From Rhizophagus irregularis (taxonomy: Eukaryota > Glomeromycota > Glomeromycetes > Glomerales > Glomeraceae), in NCBI RefSeq assembly GCF_026210795.1, contig NC_089429.1:7473001-7537000 (forward strand): DNA of 64,000 nt, read 5' to 3'. How positions within the stretch are numbered: position 1 is the stretch's first letter; every line of letters begins with the position of its first letter. This document shows positions 50,951 through 62,550 of the stretch, piece after piece. Under the pieces are notes generated by a model. The model made no database searches, was not told where the DNA came from, and saw nothing but the letters and a program-made list of their open reading frames with translations. A program made the position numbers and the translations under genes.

Positions 50951-53430
50951 GTTGACAGATCACGAAATTTTAAAAATGTTATCCATGGGTACTATTGGAA
51001 ATTTTTGCACTATTTCATTATTTTTCTCGGAAAAAATATTTTTCGTTATTATGCTATTATACAAATGTTCGTACCTTCGATTGACATGTGACTAAATATG
51101 AGACTTTATAGATATAATTCAATTAAAATAATAAAACTGATCAGTTAGTTAGTTCATTTGGACGTATAGATATTCCCTGTTAATAATAAATCATGAATAT
51201 AAATAAGTAAATTTAAAAATTTTTTATTATCCAATAAACCTTATTTTTATTAACAAAGATTTTTTTTTTTTTTTGGCAACGGTGGCCACAGCAGAATTGT
51301 ACATACAGAATTATTGAAACGTATTGGTATGCTAATACATGAATTACATTTTTTTTTTAACTCATCATTTCAAAAGTATTATGTGAATGTGAATTCAATT
51401 AATTCTTTGTTATCTATGCTAAAGACCAACAATACTCCCACGACAGATTGTTAAAATATTTGTCCTTTATAGTTTCTCCGGCAACCATTCTAAAAATTCT
51501 TATTCATTAATCGAAAACAATATAAGTAATAAGATTTTGAAAATTTTAAAACACTATATTTCAACAAAATTAATACTAGATGCAAATAACTCCAATAATT
51601 ATAGCATTAAATAATCCATTCTTTAATGACTTTTCGATCATTTAATCTAATTTCAATGCACTTGGATCCCTTCTTTTAAAATTTGGATCATAATTAGATT
51701 AATACCCATGTATTCTACCTCGCGAATTTCGCATTATTCCCTGAACTTGCATGATTAAATCAATCATAAATAAAGAATTAATTTTAAATAAACACTAACC
51801 ACCTTCAGGGATAGTTCTAATCGAAAGATATGAAATACTAAATATCTTATTAATTTGAGTTGCCAATTAATCATGGTCAGTCAGTTGTCTATATATAAAA
51901 TCCCGCCGTAGCTTAATCTTTCACATCATGATCCTGACAATCGGTATAAATTAATCAGAAGATAGTGAACCTTGCATTAAGTAAGAGAAAGATATTAGAG
52001 TTAGAAGGAATTAAAGTAAGAGAATTAGGATAAATGATTAAAGTAAGGAACTGGGTAAAAGAAAATTGGGTTATGAAAGGGAATTGAAGTATAAGGGGAG
52101 TGGAAGAGCGTGCCTTTGGTTCTACGAGGATCTGACTTAAATTCTTAATTGGAAAGTTATATCTCGGTAACGAATTTTTTTTTTAACAAAAAAGTTTTCT
52201 TTTCTTCTAAGCTTTAATTAATCATAAAATGTAAGTGCTAGTGCTGTATTACCCACAATACTGATTCACTATTAATTTGAAATTACTGATTCTCTAACAT
52301 GATAAATAATATTAACGCATTAAAAGACAACATTTCTCCTTAATATTACTAGTGAAATAAATCATAAATAGTAAATCGAACTATATGTTTGAAAATACTA
52401 GCGTATATATTGCCATTACTCAAAGATACGCGTGATTTTTTCCCTCCTCACAAGAGCATGGAAAATACTAATCTCATATGCTCCAGTTTCCTATCCCTAT
52501 TTCTTTTGAAACATCACATGCTCTTTTATTTCAACTGGTCTATTTTAAATTCGGGACTGACTATCTCGTTTTTTCTATTCACATTTTAACGATTTGGCAG
52601 ATGACCTAAACTCTCCAAACTTGAGAGAATAATAGTCATACTTTTTTCGGGTTTCTTTCCATCATTTCTCTCGCTAATAACAGATCATTTTTTGTGATTT
52701 CCATTTTTTGTAAATACTCTAATTAACTTGCCCTATTTGGTTGGATAATGTTTAAGATTCTGAATGATTTGGAAGAGTTTGAAAATTCCAGAGCCAGTCC
52801 GTATTGGTCTTTCACCATCGGTGCCATATGTAGATACTGATAGATAATAGTGCGTTGGTGTCCTCCGACCAGAAAAATCTATAACTTTGCGGGATATAAG
52901 GTGCCACAATCGCGAAAGGAGGAGAAAGAATTACATGACTCGAACCAGGTGTCTTTATATAAGAAGGGCGTCTAATTTTATTGTTGTAATAAATGTTGTT
53001 CAGACGATTTCATCTCGTATTGAACGTGCTTCGCGTTTGCGATATTGTTTATTGTATCGGCGACGTTGATTTGCGGTTTTAACTTTTTATCTAGCTTTTT
53101 TTTTGAGCATCCGATAACGGTGGAATATAATTGATGATGAGGTTATAGGTTATTTGATGGATATTTATCGTCAGTTTTGTCGTCAGATGAGAAACGGACA
53201 CGTGTGATCCCGTTCCATCTTTCAATCTGTTGTATACTAATAAATTTTTTGTGTGAGATGTTAGGGTATCCTGATGGGCTTCGAACGAAAACGTCTCAAC
53301 GTCCAAACACTATATCTCAACTTCTTCAATAAGAAATTTAACGTTCCTTTCACATCACGTATAATGATATTCTTAATCGTTAAAACTTAAAATTATTAGC
53401 TTATAACAACCATAACAATCAATTAAATGC
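50951..53430. other. AT-rich region without recognised genes
   Basis: The frame 52887-53069 is Arg-rich (NRERRRKNYMTRTRCLYIRR) and other frames are short; none has a domain. A TCGAACCAGG phrase near 52940 is B-box-like in reverse, but no tRNA fold could be built. Confidence 0.45.
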
Positions 53431-53439
53431 ACACATATC

Positions 53440-53700
53440 TTGCCATACCTTCAATTTTCAAATGCTGCTTTTAGGAAACATTTAGACGATTTCAGCGAAG
53501 TAAAATCTGGATTTCTTCATCCCAATAAAGTGATCATAAGATCCTATACCGCCAAAGAAGATACAGTACGTATGAATAATATTCACAATAGGTTTTTACT
53601 AATAAATATCAACTCTTACGAGAATTCAGAAATTATATCATTGATAAATGACCGATCTAATCTTCAACTGGTATCATCCCATTATCATACCAAAGCATAA
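53440..53700 (+). CDS. hypothetical 86-aa protein
   Basis: Open frame starting MPYLQFSNAAFRKHLDDFSE, with mixed composition and no low-complexity tract. No domain, signal or membrane segment. Might be an exon of a host gene; equally it could be chance. Confidence 0.25.
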   Translation: MPYLQFSNAAFRKHLDDFSEVKSGFLHPNKVIIRSYTAKEDTVRMNNIHNRFLLININSYENSEIISLINDRSNLQLVSSHYHTKA

Positions 53701-54870
53701 ATATCGGAAACTTAGATTTGTTTAAAATTTCAGGGGCAACAAATGGGACACCTCAACTAGTTTGTGCTAAAAGGTGATGAGGGAGGAGGTGGTGAAGGAG
53801 GTGGCGAAGGGAGTAAGGTAAAGTGAGTTGGAGTAAGTTAATTTCTTTTAAATTAACTTCTTAGTATATTCAGGTTTATAATATTTAGATACAAGTGAAA
53901 TCTAGACTTGATATCATTTCAGGAGAAAGGAGAGATAAAAGAGATGATGGGAGAGGATGAGTTGTTGACGGAAATAATTTTATTTGATTTGGCGAAGGTA
54001 ACTTGGCGAAGGAGGAAGTTAAATTGACTTGGCGAAGGAGATCATTTTAATTTCATCTTTCACCAAAGGTGTCGATGGGAATAAATTAAATTGACTTGGT
54101 CCATATAAACTGGTATCAAATCCTCTGACTCCACCATGTTCAGTTATATTACTTCTGACCATGAATGAGACTAAGCTTATAGAAATTGACACCAAGAGAT
54201 CAACAATTTCTCTCCAACTAAGAAATTCTTCATAATATCCAAGAAATAAATATCCCCTCGTTATAATTTCGTAAAACGATCATTTAGTAAAAATTTTGGT
54301 GAACCAGAATTATCAAAGAAAAATTTTGAGATCGAAGTTGGCAAACTCCAAACTTTTAACACCATGTCGCAAATCTAATCAGATTTTCACCCAACATTCT
54401 GTATAAAAAAAAAAACCAATTAGATTTCTTTAAAGAATAAAAAGACATACTTAAAATATTAAATTAACATACTTTGCAATCAATTGTAAAATATATAATT
54501 CTTGTACATTTTCCAATGAGTCTTGAAATTTTTTTATAAAATTTTGTTTAAATATATATATCACACAATTATTATTTATAAATATATTGTAACAAATAAC
54601 AATGAATTTTGCAATTAATAATAACGTTATAATTACACTAAGCCTTATTACTGAAGACTCCTCTTTTTGTCACTATAAATAGGCGGAGGGAGCACTAATG
54701 GGCCTCTACTGTTTACAGAGGAGGAGTTTTTCATAAGGTTAAACAGATGTTGTATGTACAAAACGTCAATACGTACAAATACAACTAATTAAAAAATTTT
54801 TTTTTTTAAAAAAGAAAAAATTTTAAAAATTTGATATCATGTGTATCACGTGATCGACATTAATTATACT
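53701..54870. other. purine-rich then AT-rich spacer
   Basis: GGTGAAGGAGGTGGCGAAGG-type purine-rich repeats lie near 53780-54030. Nothing else recognised. Confidence 0.45.
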
Positions 54871-54878
54871 TGCCGCCC

Positions 54879-55008
54879 ATCCCAATCCCATCCCATCCCA
54901 TCCCATCCCATCCCATCCCATCCCAAATCCCAAATCCCATTCCAATCCCATATCCCATATCCCATATCCCATATCCCATATCCCATATCCCATCCCAAAT
55001 CCCAATTA
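54879..55008. repeat. CCCAT and CCATAT microsatellite
   Basis: About nine CCCAT pentamers followed, after a short transition, by about seven CCATAT hexamers. Pyrimidine/purine strand bias is strong. Confidence 0.95.
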
Positions 55009-55584
55009 ATTTAACCTTTTTTTTTCACTGCAAAATTATTTTTTATTGTAAAATTTATTATATTAATTATATTAATAATAATTATTATTATTATAATACT
55101 ACTGTATGTAAAATATTTTTTTACTATGATCGATATATTATAAATTAAAGTGCAACTTAATTATTGAACATATAGTATATATGTAGATTAAAATTGGTTA
55201 AAATTAATGATCTTTGAATTATAATTCCGGCCAAATTTTTCTTAATTTTGGCCAAATTCGTAATTCCGGCCTAAAATCGGTTAAAATTGAAAACTTAGGT
55301 TAAATGTAATGCCACATTTTTGCACAAAATAATCCTCAAACTAAATATGAAAAATAAAACTTCTTGTTGGCCTCTAAGTATTTATTAAAAAAATTTCCAA
55401 ATGCTTTTGTTTTTTAAATTAAAACTTAACTAGAATTTGGTGTTTTTTTTCCCATTAAAAATAAAAAATAATGTGAAAAAATTTGTCAAATATAATGAGC
55501 AATATAAGCCTTTAAATTAAAATAAAAAATATTTTATAATATTATATAATAAAAAACAACATTAAAACATATAAATTTAAGTGA
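55009..55584. other. AT-rich spacer
   Basis: Includes an inverted GGCCAAAT...ATTTTGGCC motif near 55230-55255. No gene. Confidence 0.45.
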
Positions 55585-56205
55585 ATTTTCAAAGGTCTGA
55601 TTCATTTCACTGACAATCATTTATTAACAAATATTTTATAGACAAATATTTCACCAACAAGGTTATTTCACTGACAAACGTTTCACCAACAATCATTTCA
55701 TCAACATAAAAAATATTTATTGAATATGAGATATTTTATTATAAAAAAAACTTTTTTAGATATTTAGTTTAAATCTAATAAATATTGATATTTATTTCCA
55801 TTTTAGACGGGTTAATAGATAGAAATCATAGAATAACATATAGTTATATATATCTATTGTATTTTTTTTATTTTTTTATATATGTTATTATAAATTTCAT
55901 AAGAAATGCGCAAATATATATATATATAAACTTATTAGTTTTTGATCACAACAAAACATTAATACATTTATTAAAAGTATGTGCTATTTTCTTTATTAAA
56001 TGTAATAAAAAAATATATGTTACTAACAATAAAATTTTCCTATTTTATGTAAAGATATAATTATATAAAATATTTATAAAATTTTTATATTTAATTTTAT
56101 ATATATGTCAGTGAAATGTTTGTTGGTGAAATAATCCTATAGGTAAAACATTTTTCAGTGAGTAAAATGATTGTCAGTGAAGTAATTGTGAGTTAAATGC
56201 AACCT
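55585..56205. mobile_element. palindromic element with TTCACTGACAATCATTT repeats
   Basis: The left side has TTCACTGACAATCATTT, TTTCACCAACAA and TTCACTGACAAACG. The right side has the inverted set (AAATGATTGTCAGTGAAG, TTGTTGGTGAAAT). The two sides can pair over about 100 bp. Central 400 bp is AT-rich and non-coding. Exact ends and duplication not determined. Confidence 0.55.
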
Positions 56206-56352
56206 ATTTTCAAATACAATTCAGATTTATTAAAAAAATTACCTTTTTATTTTATTTATATAATTGTATCGTAAAGGTTAACTATTTTAGTAGTTTTTAA
56301 TTGTTAAATAAACTATTTATTAAATATAAGAATAATTAATATTATTAATATT

Positions 56353-57647
56353 GATTTAAAATTTTTGACGATTAAAGATATAGAAAAATCAAAAGTTAAT
56401 TATAAGGTTTTATGGTTATGTTTATTCAAGATAATTAGGATCTATAGTCTCAATGTAAAGATAACTAAAGTTAAAGCGCATGGTGATTGTGACTATAATA
56501 AGGAAGCAGATAAGCTCGCTAAATCTGGTGCTGAGAAAAATGTATTAATAATAGAGGATAAATTGTTATTACACAATGGTACGATTTGTTGGAGAGATAT
56601 GCCTATAGAACGTAACCCCATTCTTATGATAAAGGGAATCAAGGACGCTCAATTTATAGAAGAATTTCTAATGCTATACCGTAATAAAGTTTATAGACAA
56701 TCAGATTTATTAAGGCTGATAGATTGGAAAATATCTTTAAAGTTAAATAAAGTTAAATAATATAAATCAATATGATACATTGTTTGAGAATCATTATTTA
56801 CAATCATTTAGAATTAAAATTTGTTGTAATGAATTACCAACTTGTGCTAATTTAAAAAAGCGTAAACCAGATCTATATGATAAAGATTGGAAATGTAATT
56901 TTTGTAAAATAGAAGAAGAAACTTTTGATCATTTTTGGAAATGTAGTAAGATTCAAAATGTTGTGCAAGATATAATTAAAGGATTAAAAATCTTTTTAGT
57001 TAAAATTATACAGGAGTATTCAAAAGATGATATAGATACACAAGAATTAAAAAATAAAATTAATGGGATGCTCATATGATTTTACATTTTTAATGAAAAA
57101 TCAAGTCAGTTGTCAGTTAATAGAATTTTTAAGGTGCTTTAAAATAACTGAAGAAAAATTGTTATATAAGGTGCTAAAGCAAATAACTGGGCGAGTTTTA
57201 TTAGAATTCAAAGTGCTTATTTGGGAATCAAGGAACGAATTACAAATAAAGGAAGAAATAAGGTGCGGTATTAGCAGTAAAGTTAAAAAAGCTAAGTCAC
57301 ATAGTAAAAGCACTGAAATAGATGTCAAAGATGTTGACTGTTATATATTAGAAAGTAATTGGAACAAATGGAATGATTTGGCATTCCATCGTGGTGGTCA
57401 TTGGGCAAATTTTTAGGTAGATCATGACAGTTACTTTTGAATTTGAGGTCGCATCATGGTTTTTAACAATGATGTGATCATTTAGATGACAGGTCGACTT
57501 GTTCTTTATGAAAAGTAGTCTTGTTTCATAATGCTTAATTCTTATATGTATTTGTTTATCTTATGTTTGTAAGTTTATATATGTAAGTAAGCGTGATTAT
57601 AATAAGACATGATCGCATCTATAATAAAGTTTTAAAAAAAAAAAAAA
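56353..57647 (+). mobile_element. 5'-truncated LINE copy with poly(A) and 19-bp duplication
   Basis: Flanked by AATTAATATTATTAATATT at 56334-56352 and 57648-57666, with a run of about 16 A before the right copy. It encodes the end of RNase H (VKITKVKAHGDCDYNKEADK), a zinc-finger block WKCNFCKIEEETFDHFWKC, and the C-terminal ESNWNKWNDLAFHRGGHWAN. The three frames are offset by two indels. A classic target-primed reverse transcription product, truncated within RNase H. Confidence 0.9.
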
Positions 57648-57666
57648 AATTAATATTATTAATATT

Positions 57667-58530
57667 AAAAAATCTTTTTTTACAATTAAATCAATAGAAA
57701 TCTAATATTGAAATATAATTGGACAAAAATAAATTAGTTAAAAATAATGGATATTTTGTAGGTTTATTTAGTTAAAAATAAATTAATGATTTAAAAATAA
57801 GTATATATAGTAACATTATTTCATTCTTGTTTTCTATGATAAATGAAATTTTATCATTATTTTATATTGAAAAACTGAAAATTTTTAATAGATTCAATCA
57901 TTTTTCTATTTCATTTTCTTCAAATATTGCATATGTGCTGATTTTCAGAATTAGTTTAAATTAAAATTTTTATAAAAATTTAATATTTTAGAAAAATCAA
58001 CATTACTCAAATCTAAATTAAATATGTGTTACATATTTATGTAAATCAGATTTAATAAAAAATAAAAAATTTTTTAATCAATAACCACTTCTTTTTCCCC
58101 ATTATTACCCATCACTTTTCCATCATTTTTCTATTCACTTTTATTAAATGTGACAAAAAAGTTTATAAGCATATATAGCAGTTGTTTTTAAGTGGTAAGT
58201 AAAAGAAAAAATTTAATATTTTATATACATAGAAAAGACATATTTTTTCAGCTTTAATTTATTGTTTTTTCTTTGTAAAAAATACATGCAAATAAAAAAT
58301 AATTATAATGTAAAATAGTTGTAAAATAAATAATAAGATATTCTTTTTCATATAGGTACCTTTAATTAAAATATTGATTTTATTACATTTTTATTATACA
58401 AAATACTATATAATATACAGTAAATTGGGGGTGAGTATTAAAAAACTTTTATTTAATGTTATTATACTATAAGTTGGTAAATATTTCATTTAAATTAATA
58501 TAATTCTTAGCACTTACTATATATATTAAA
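57667..58530. other. AT-rich spacer, nothing recognised
   Basis: No gene or structured repeat seen. Confidence 0.5.
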
Positions 58531-58533
58531 AAT

Positions 58534-58860
58534 TTGTATCTCAACTTTAAACGTAAATATCTCCAGATCTAATGATCCAATCGGCAAGCTCTTTTTTCGC
58601 TCATATAGACCAGATCAAGGGCTTTCCGAAGAGCCTAAATTTATAAAAAACGGATCAGTGGATCCCAAGATATTTGCATTTAAACATGTTAAAAGTTCGT
58701 ACCTCAACTTTAAACGTAAATATCTCTGGATCTAATGATTCAATCGGCGAGCTCTTTTTTCGCCTATAAAGTCCAGAACAAGGGCTTTCCAACGAACCTA
58801 AAATTATAGAAAACGGATCAGTGAATCTTGATATATTTGCGTCTAAAGATGGTAATACAA
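58534..58860. repeat. tandem duplication of about 155 bp
   Basis: Two copies of a unit starting ATCTCAACTTTAAACGTAAA and including AACGGATCAGTG, with roughly 85-90% identity by eye. Much less AT-rich than the flanks. Minus-strand frame 58655-58870 covers part of it but has no domain. Confidence 0.75.
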
Positions 58861-60248
58861 ATTCTGACATAAAATAATTATTTTTATTGTTTGAAAATAT
58901 CTATTATGATACCATCTTTTATATGATATTTTTATTATACTTTTATAAACATTTATAGCTACTAAGACTATATAAATTTTTATTTTACTTTATATTTTAT
59001 TAAAATATACTTACTTTTTATTAATATATGTTAAAAATTCCATATATATGAGAAATGGGTTTTTTATTAGTGAAATGGGGTTTTTCACACCTCTTTTACA
59101 TTTAATAATTTAAGTTTCGCAAATGTAAATTTTTGTTCAACTTATTATTTAGTCAAGTGATCATCAATCAGATGATTTTTTGGTATTACAAAACAATTTT
59201 GAGTAACGAAAATTGTGCAAATCAATTCAATAACTCTTTTTAATGCAGAGTAGACAAATCAGCCCATATGTTTTTCAAAATAATTAATTATATATTTGTT
59301 TTTTATCTTTTAAAATTATTTTATTAGATTTATTCTACTAAAATCCTTAAATGGCAAATAAAATCTTTTAAATAAAGTAAAAGAATTTGGGATTCTCTTA
59401 TGAAAGCATTTTTTGGTAAGAAATAAAATTTTCAGATCGGACTTTATGTAGGTGACAAAATCGTGCATTATTATTTCCAGAGATATGCTAACATCATCAT
59501 TTTACATTCATTTGAGAGCTGAGAATTTGCTCTATCGTAAGAATCAAAGATCAGGAAAATTGGATCACTGGATGAGACGTAATTAACGATCAAAGTCAAA
59601 TCAAATTTAAAAATAAAAAATAAATATATTGGACGTAATTATTCACAATCCAGTGATTCAATTCATTCAATTTTAGGCTTATTAGATAGACCTCAATTTT
59701 CTCTTTCAAATGAATATAATTTCATTCATGTAGCTTATATACAGGTATTTAATAAATTTTTTTATATCAGATTTTATCAAACTTATAAAATTTTATATAT
59801 ATTAATAATATAATTGATGATTCCTGAACATCTACATATATTAAACGAATTATTTTAAATTTATTTTAAAGATAAAAGTTGGCATCACCTTAGAGAGCAA
59901 AGATCATTCAAATTGAATCACTACATATGAAGTAATTAATGATCAAATTTAAATAAAATTCAATAAATATACTGAACGTAATTACTGAACAACTAGTAAT
60001 TCAATTCACTTGATTTTAGATTCATTAGATAAATTTATATAGCTTATTTCTACAAAGAATTATCAATAATTTTGTTATGAGAGTTATATTTGATTTTTTA
60101 AATTTAATGATTAAAAAAAAATTAAAAATTATATAATTAATTAGTTTTTTTTGCATTATCCAGTATAAATTTATTATTCTTATATAAATGATAATTTATA
60201 TTTGTTTTAATAAAATTATTTTTATGTAAAAAAATTAAATTTCAAGAA
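58861..60248. other. AT-rich spacer, nothing recognised
   Basis: Two loosely similar stretches near 59510-59700 and 59880-60050 (AGATCA..AAATTGGATCACT and AGATCATTCAAATTGAATC) suggest an old duplication. No gene. Confidence 0.4.
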
Positions 60249-62260
60249 TCAGCCCATATGATGGATATTTTCATTATTGTAATCATTATCATTAAATGGA
60301 AAATCCACTGAACTAGTTGCTAAATTAAAAATGAGCTCCTTAATAGTTAATATCATTTTACTAAGTGTTACATATGTATTTCCAGAAAAATAACATGTTG
60401 CCTTCTCAAATGGAATTAAAATATCAACCAATTGGTCTAATAAGTTCCATTCTTCATTGGATAACATAATTTTTTTAGTTTATTACTATCTTTTTTGTCC
60501 TCTCTATTTGTACTTATATAAAGATCAACTTGGAGTTGAATAATTGCATTCTTAAGGTAAAATAGTCTATCCCAGGCATAGTATGAAGAATTCTATCACG
60601 TCTGTATATCTTGTATATAACGCATTGCATTATATCCTCATACCCTAATTTACACTACACATTTTTTAACCTTTCTATCTGTTTTTGTGTTTAAAAAAAT
60701 TGATTATTTGTTTTACATGCTGTCACTATCATCTGCCACCTGATAGTAAACAAAAAGGAATCGCCCTATTATCTTTTACCTTAATGAAACGTTAATATAT
60801 TCTTGCTTGGTTTAGATTTTATTTCTACTTAACTTTCAAACTGTGATAGCTCTCACCACGATAATTCTTCCATGTTCTTCTTTTAAAATATGATAGTTCT
60901 CTTTATGACATTAAATTCATAAAATCCATTATATGATAATGTACATTTTGACTAACTGAACTATTATGTTCATGCATTTTATATATATCAAATAATGTAC
61001 TTTTTCATTAACTTATTATTCATTTTAAATATTAATTAAAACTTAGGCGAACCATAAGTATATTTAACATATTTTTAATAATTAATATTTTATTGAGTTA
61101 CTCTGAACTGTGGAATCCATATTGAATTCCACCTATATTTATACATTTTGAAATTTAATTTTTACTATCCTAAAATTATAAAAGTACCTTAAAATAACCT
61201 GTTCTTTCTTTCATCTTTCTTATTTCTTGTTTCTTTCATCTTTCTAATCTGTTTTCTTTCAATAAATATTACATCATAAAGAAATATTCTATCGTAATAA
61301 TAATCTTTTTAAGAAATAATCTTGTAAAGAAATAATCTAATAATTATCAATTGTTCACAACTTATAATCTATTTTTTGTGGCTTATAATTACTCCTCCTA
61401 ATTATTCCTATTGATGAACTTGATAAACTTGTTATTTTATTCCTATTGATGAACTCAATAAACTGATTGTTATATCATAATCAATTAACTTCCTAATTAA
61501 TCTATCTGATTTTCATTAATAATTTAATAAACATTACATCATATAGATCATTCCTTTTCCCAAATGTTGATGCTCTCGGTTAATTATTTATCCCTATCAC
61601 GTGACTATCTAATCATGTCAATTCAAAATTAATCTGTTCATGTTTAGTACTTGGTGGTTACAACGTGCAGCTAAAATTTCTACAGGTGCTAGTCCTTTTC
61701 TAATTGTTAATTGAAGTATATATGCAATATACGGAAGTCTTTTAATAGCTTCACATTACTAGTCTTTTTGGATCAAAATAGGAAATGCTGCCTTCATATT
61801 TGAACCATTATCAGTAATAATTACTGTTACACATCCACTAAGATTCCAATTTAATATAGTATATTTGCAAAGTAATTTAGCAACAGCATTAAAATGGAGC
61901 ATATTTTATTTCTAATATTATATCTTTAATGTTAAAATCAGGCGTAATCTATGCAGCAGTAATACTAAAGTAACCATACTTAGCCCTACTAAACTAAAAA
62001 TCTGTAATGAGAGATACAGTTATAGCAGTTTCTTTTAAATATTTTTTAAATTTTCATAATTATATTAATAGCTTTTAATTATTATTGTTTTAATTTTTTG
62101 TTCATCAGGTACTACAAATGAAGGATTAAATTGGGCCATTTTTTCTTTATATACTGGATTTGTAATGATAGCAAAAGGTTGATTGGTAAGCAACATCCAC
62201 TTAAGAACAGATTCTTTTCGTTGTTTTTGATATAACTATAATACTATTTTTATATGATTT
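60249..62260 (-). pseudogene. hAT-family transposase (decayed, second copy)
   Basis: The frame 60249-60467 reads LSNEEWNLLDQLVDILIPFE, then KATCYFSGNTYVTLSKMILT, the C-terminal hAT block also found in the first pseudogene. Around 61760-61850 the minus strand gives VTVIITDNGSNMKAAFPI, the catalytic-region DNG block. Between them the frame is broken many times. Dead copy from the same broad family as 3229-5635 but clearly diverged. Confidence 0.7.
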
Positions 62261-62550
62261 TAATGCATTGTGTTAACCATTAAAACCATGTTATCTAGGC
62301 TTATAATTTCATATCAAAATAATGTCAAAAAATTACAATGGTTTTGTAATTAGTTTGTAATAGTTTTACAATTTTTTTTAATGAATTTATAATACAATTG
62401 TAATTTATTTCAAAATACATTTATATAATTTTATAATGGATATTTGTAATAGTTTTTTAATTAATTATACAATTGTTACATTATTATATTATATATTCAG
62501 TATAATAAAATATTATAGTTAATAGATTATTTCTTATAAAAAAAACAAGT
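62261..62550. other. AT-rich spacer with TTGTAAT repeats
   Basis: Repeated ATTTGTAATAGTTTTACAAT-like words in both orientations suggest a small foldback; ends not defined. Confidence 0.35.

Noticed and set aside
52887-53069. Arg-rich open frame and reverse B-box-like TCGAACC
   Set aside because: No domain, no tRNA cloverleaf, short length; composition alone is not enough.
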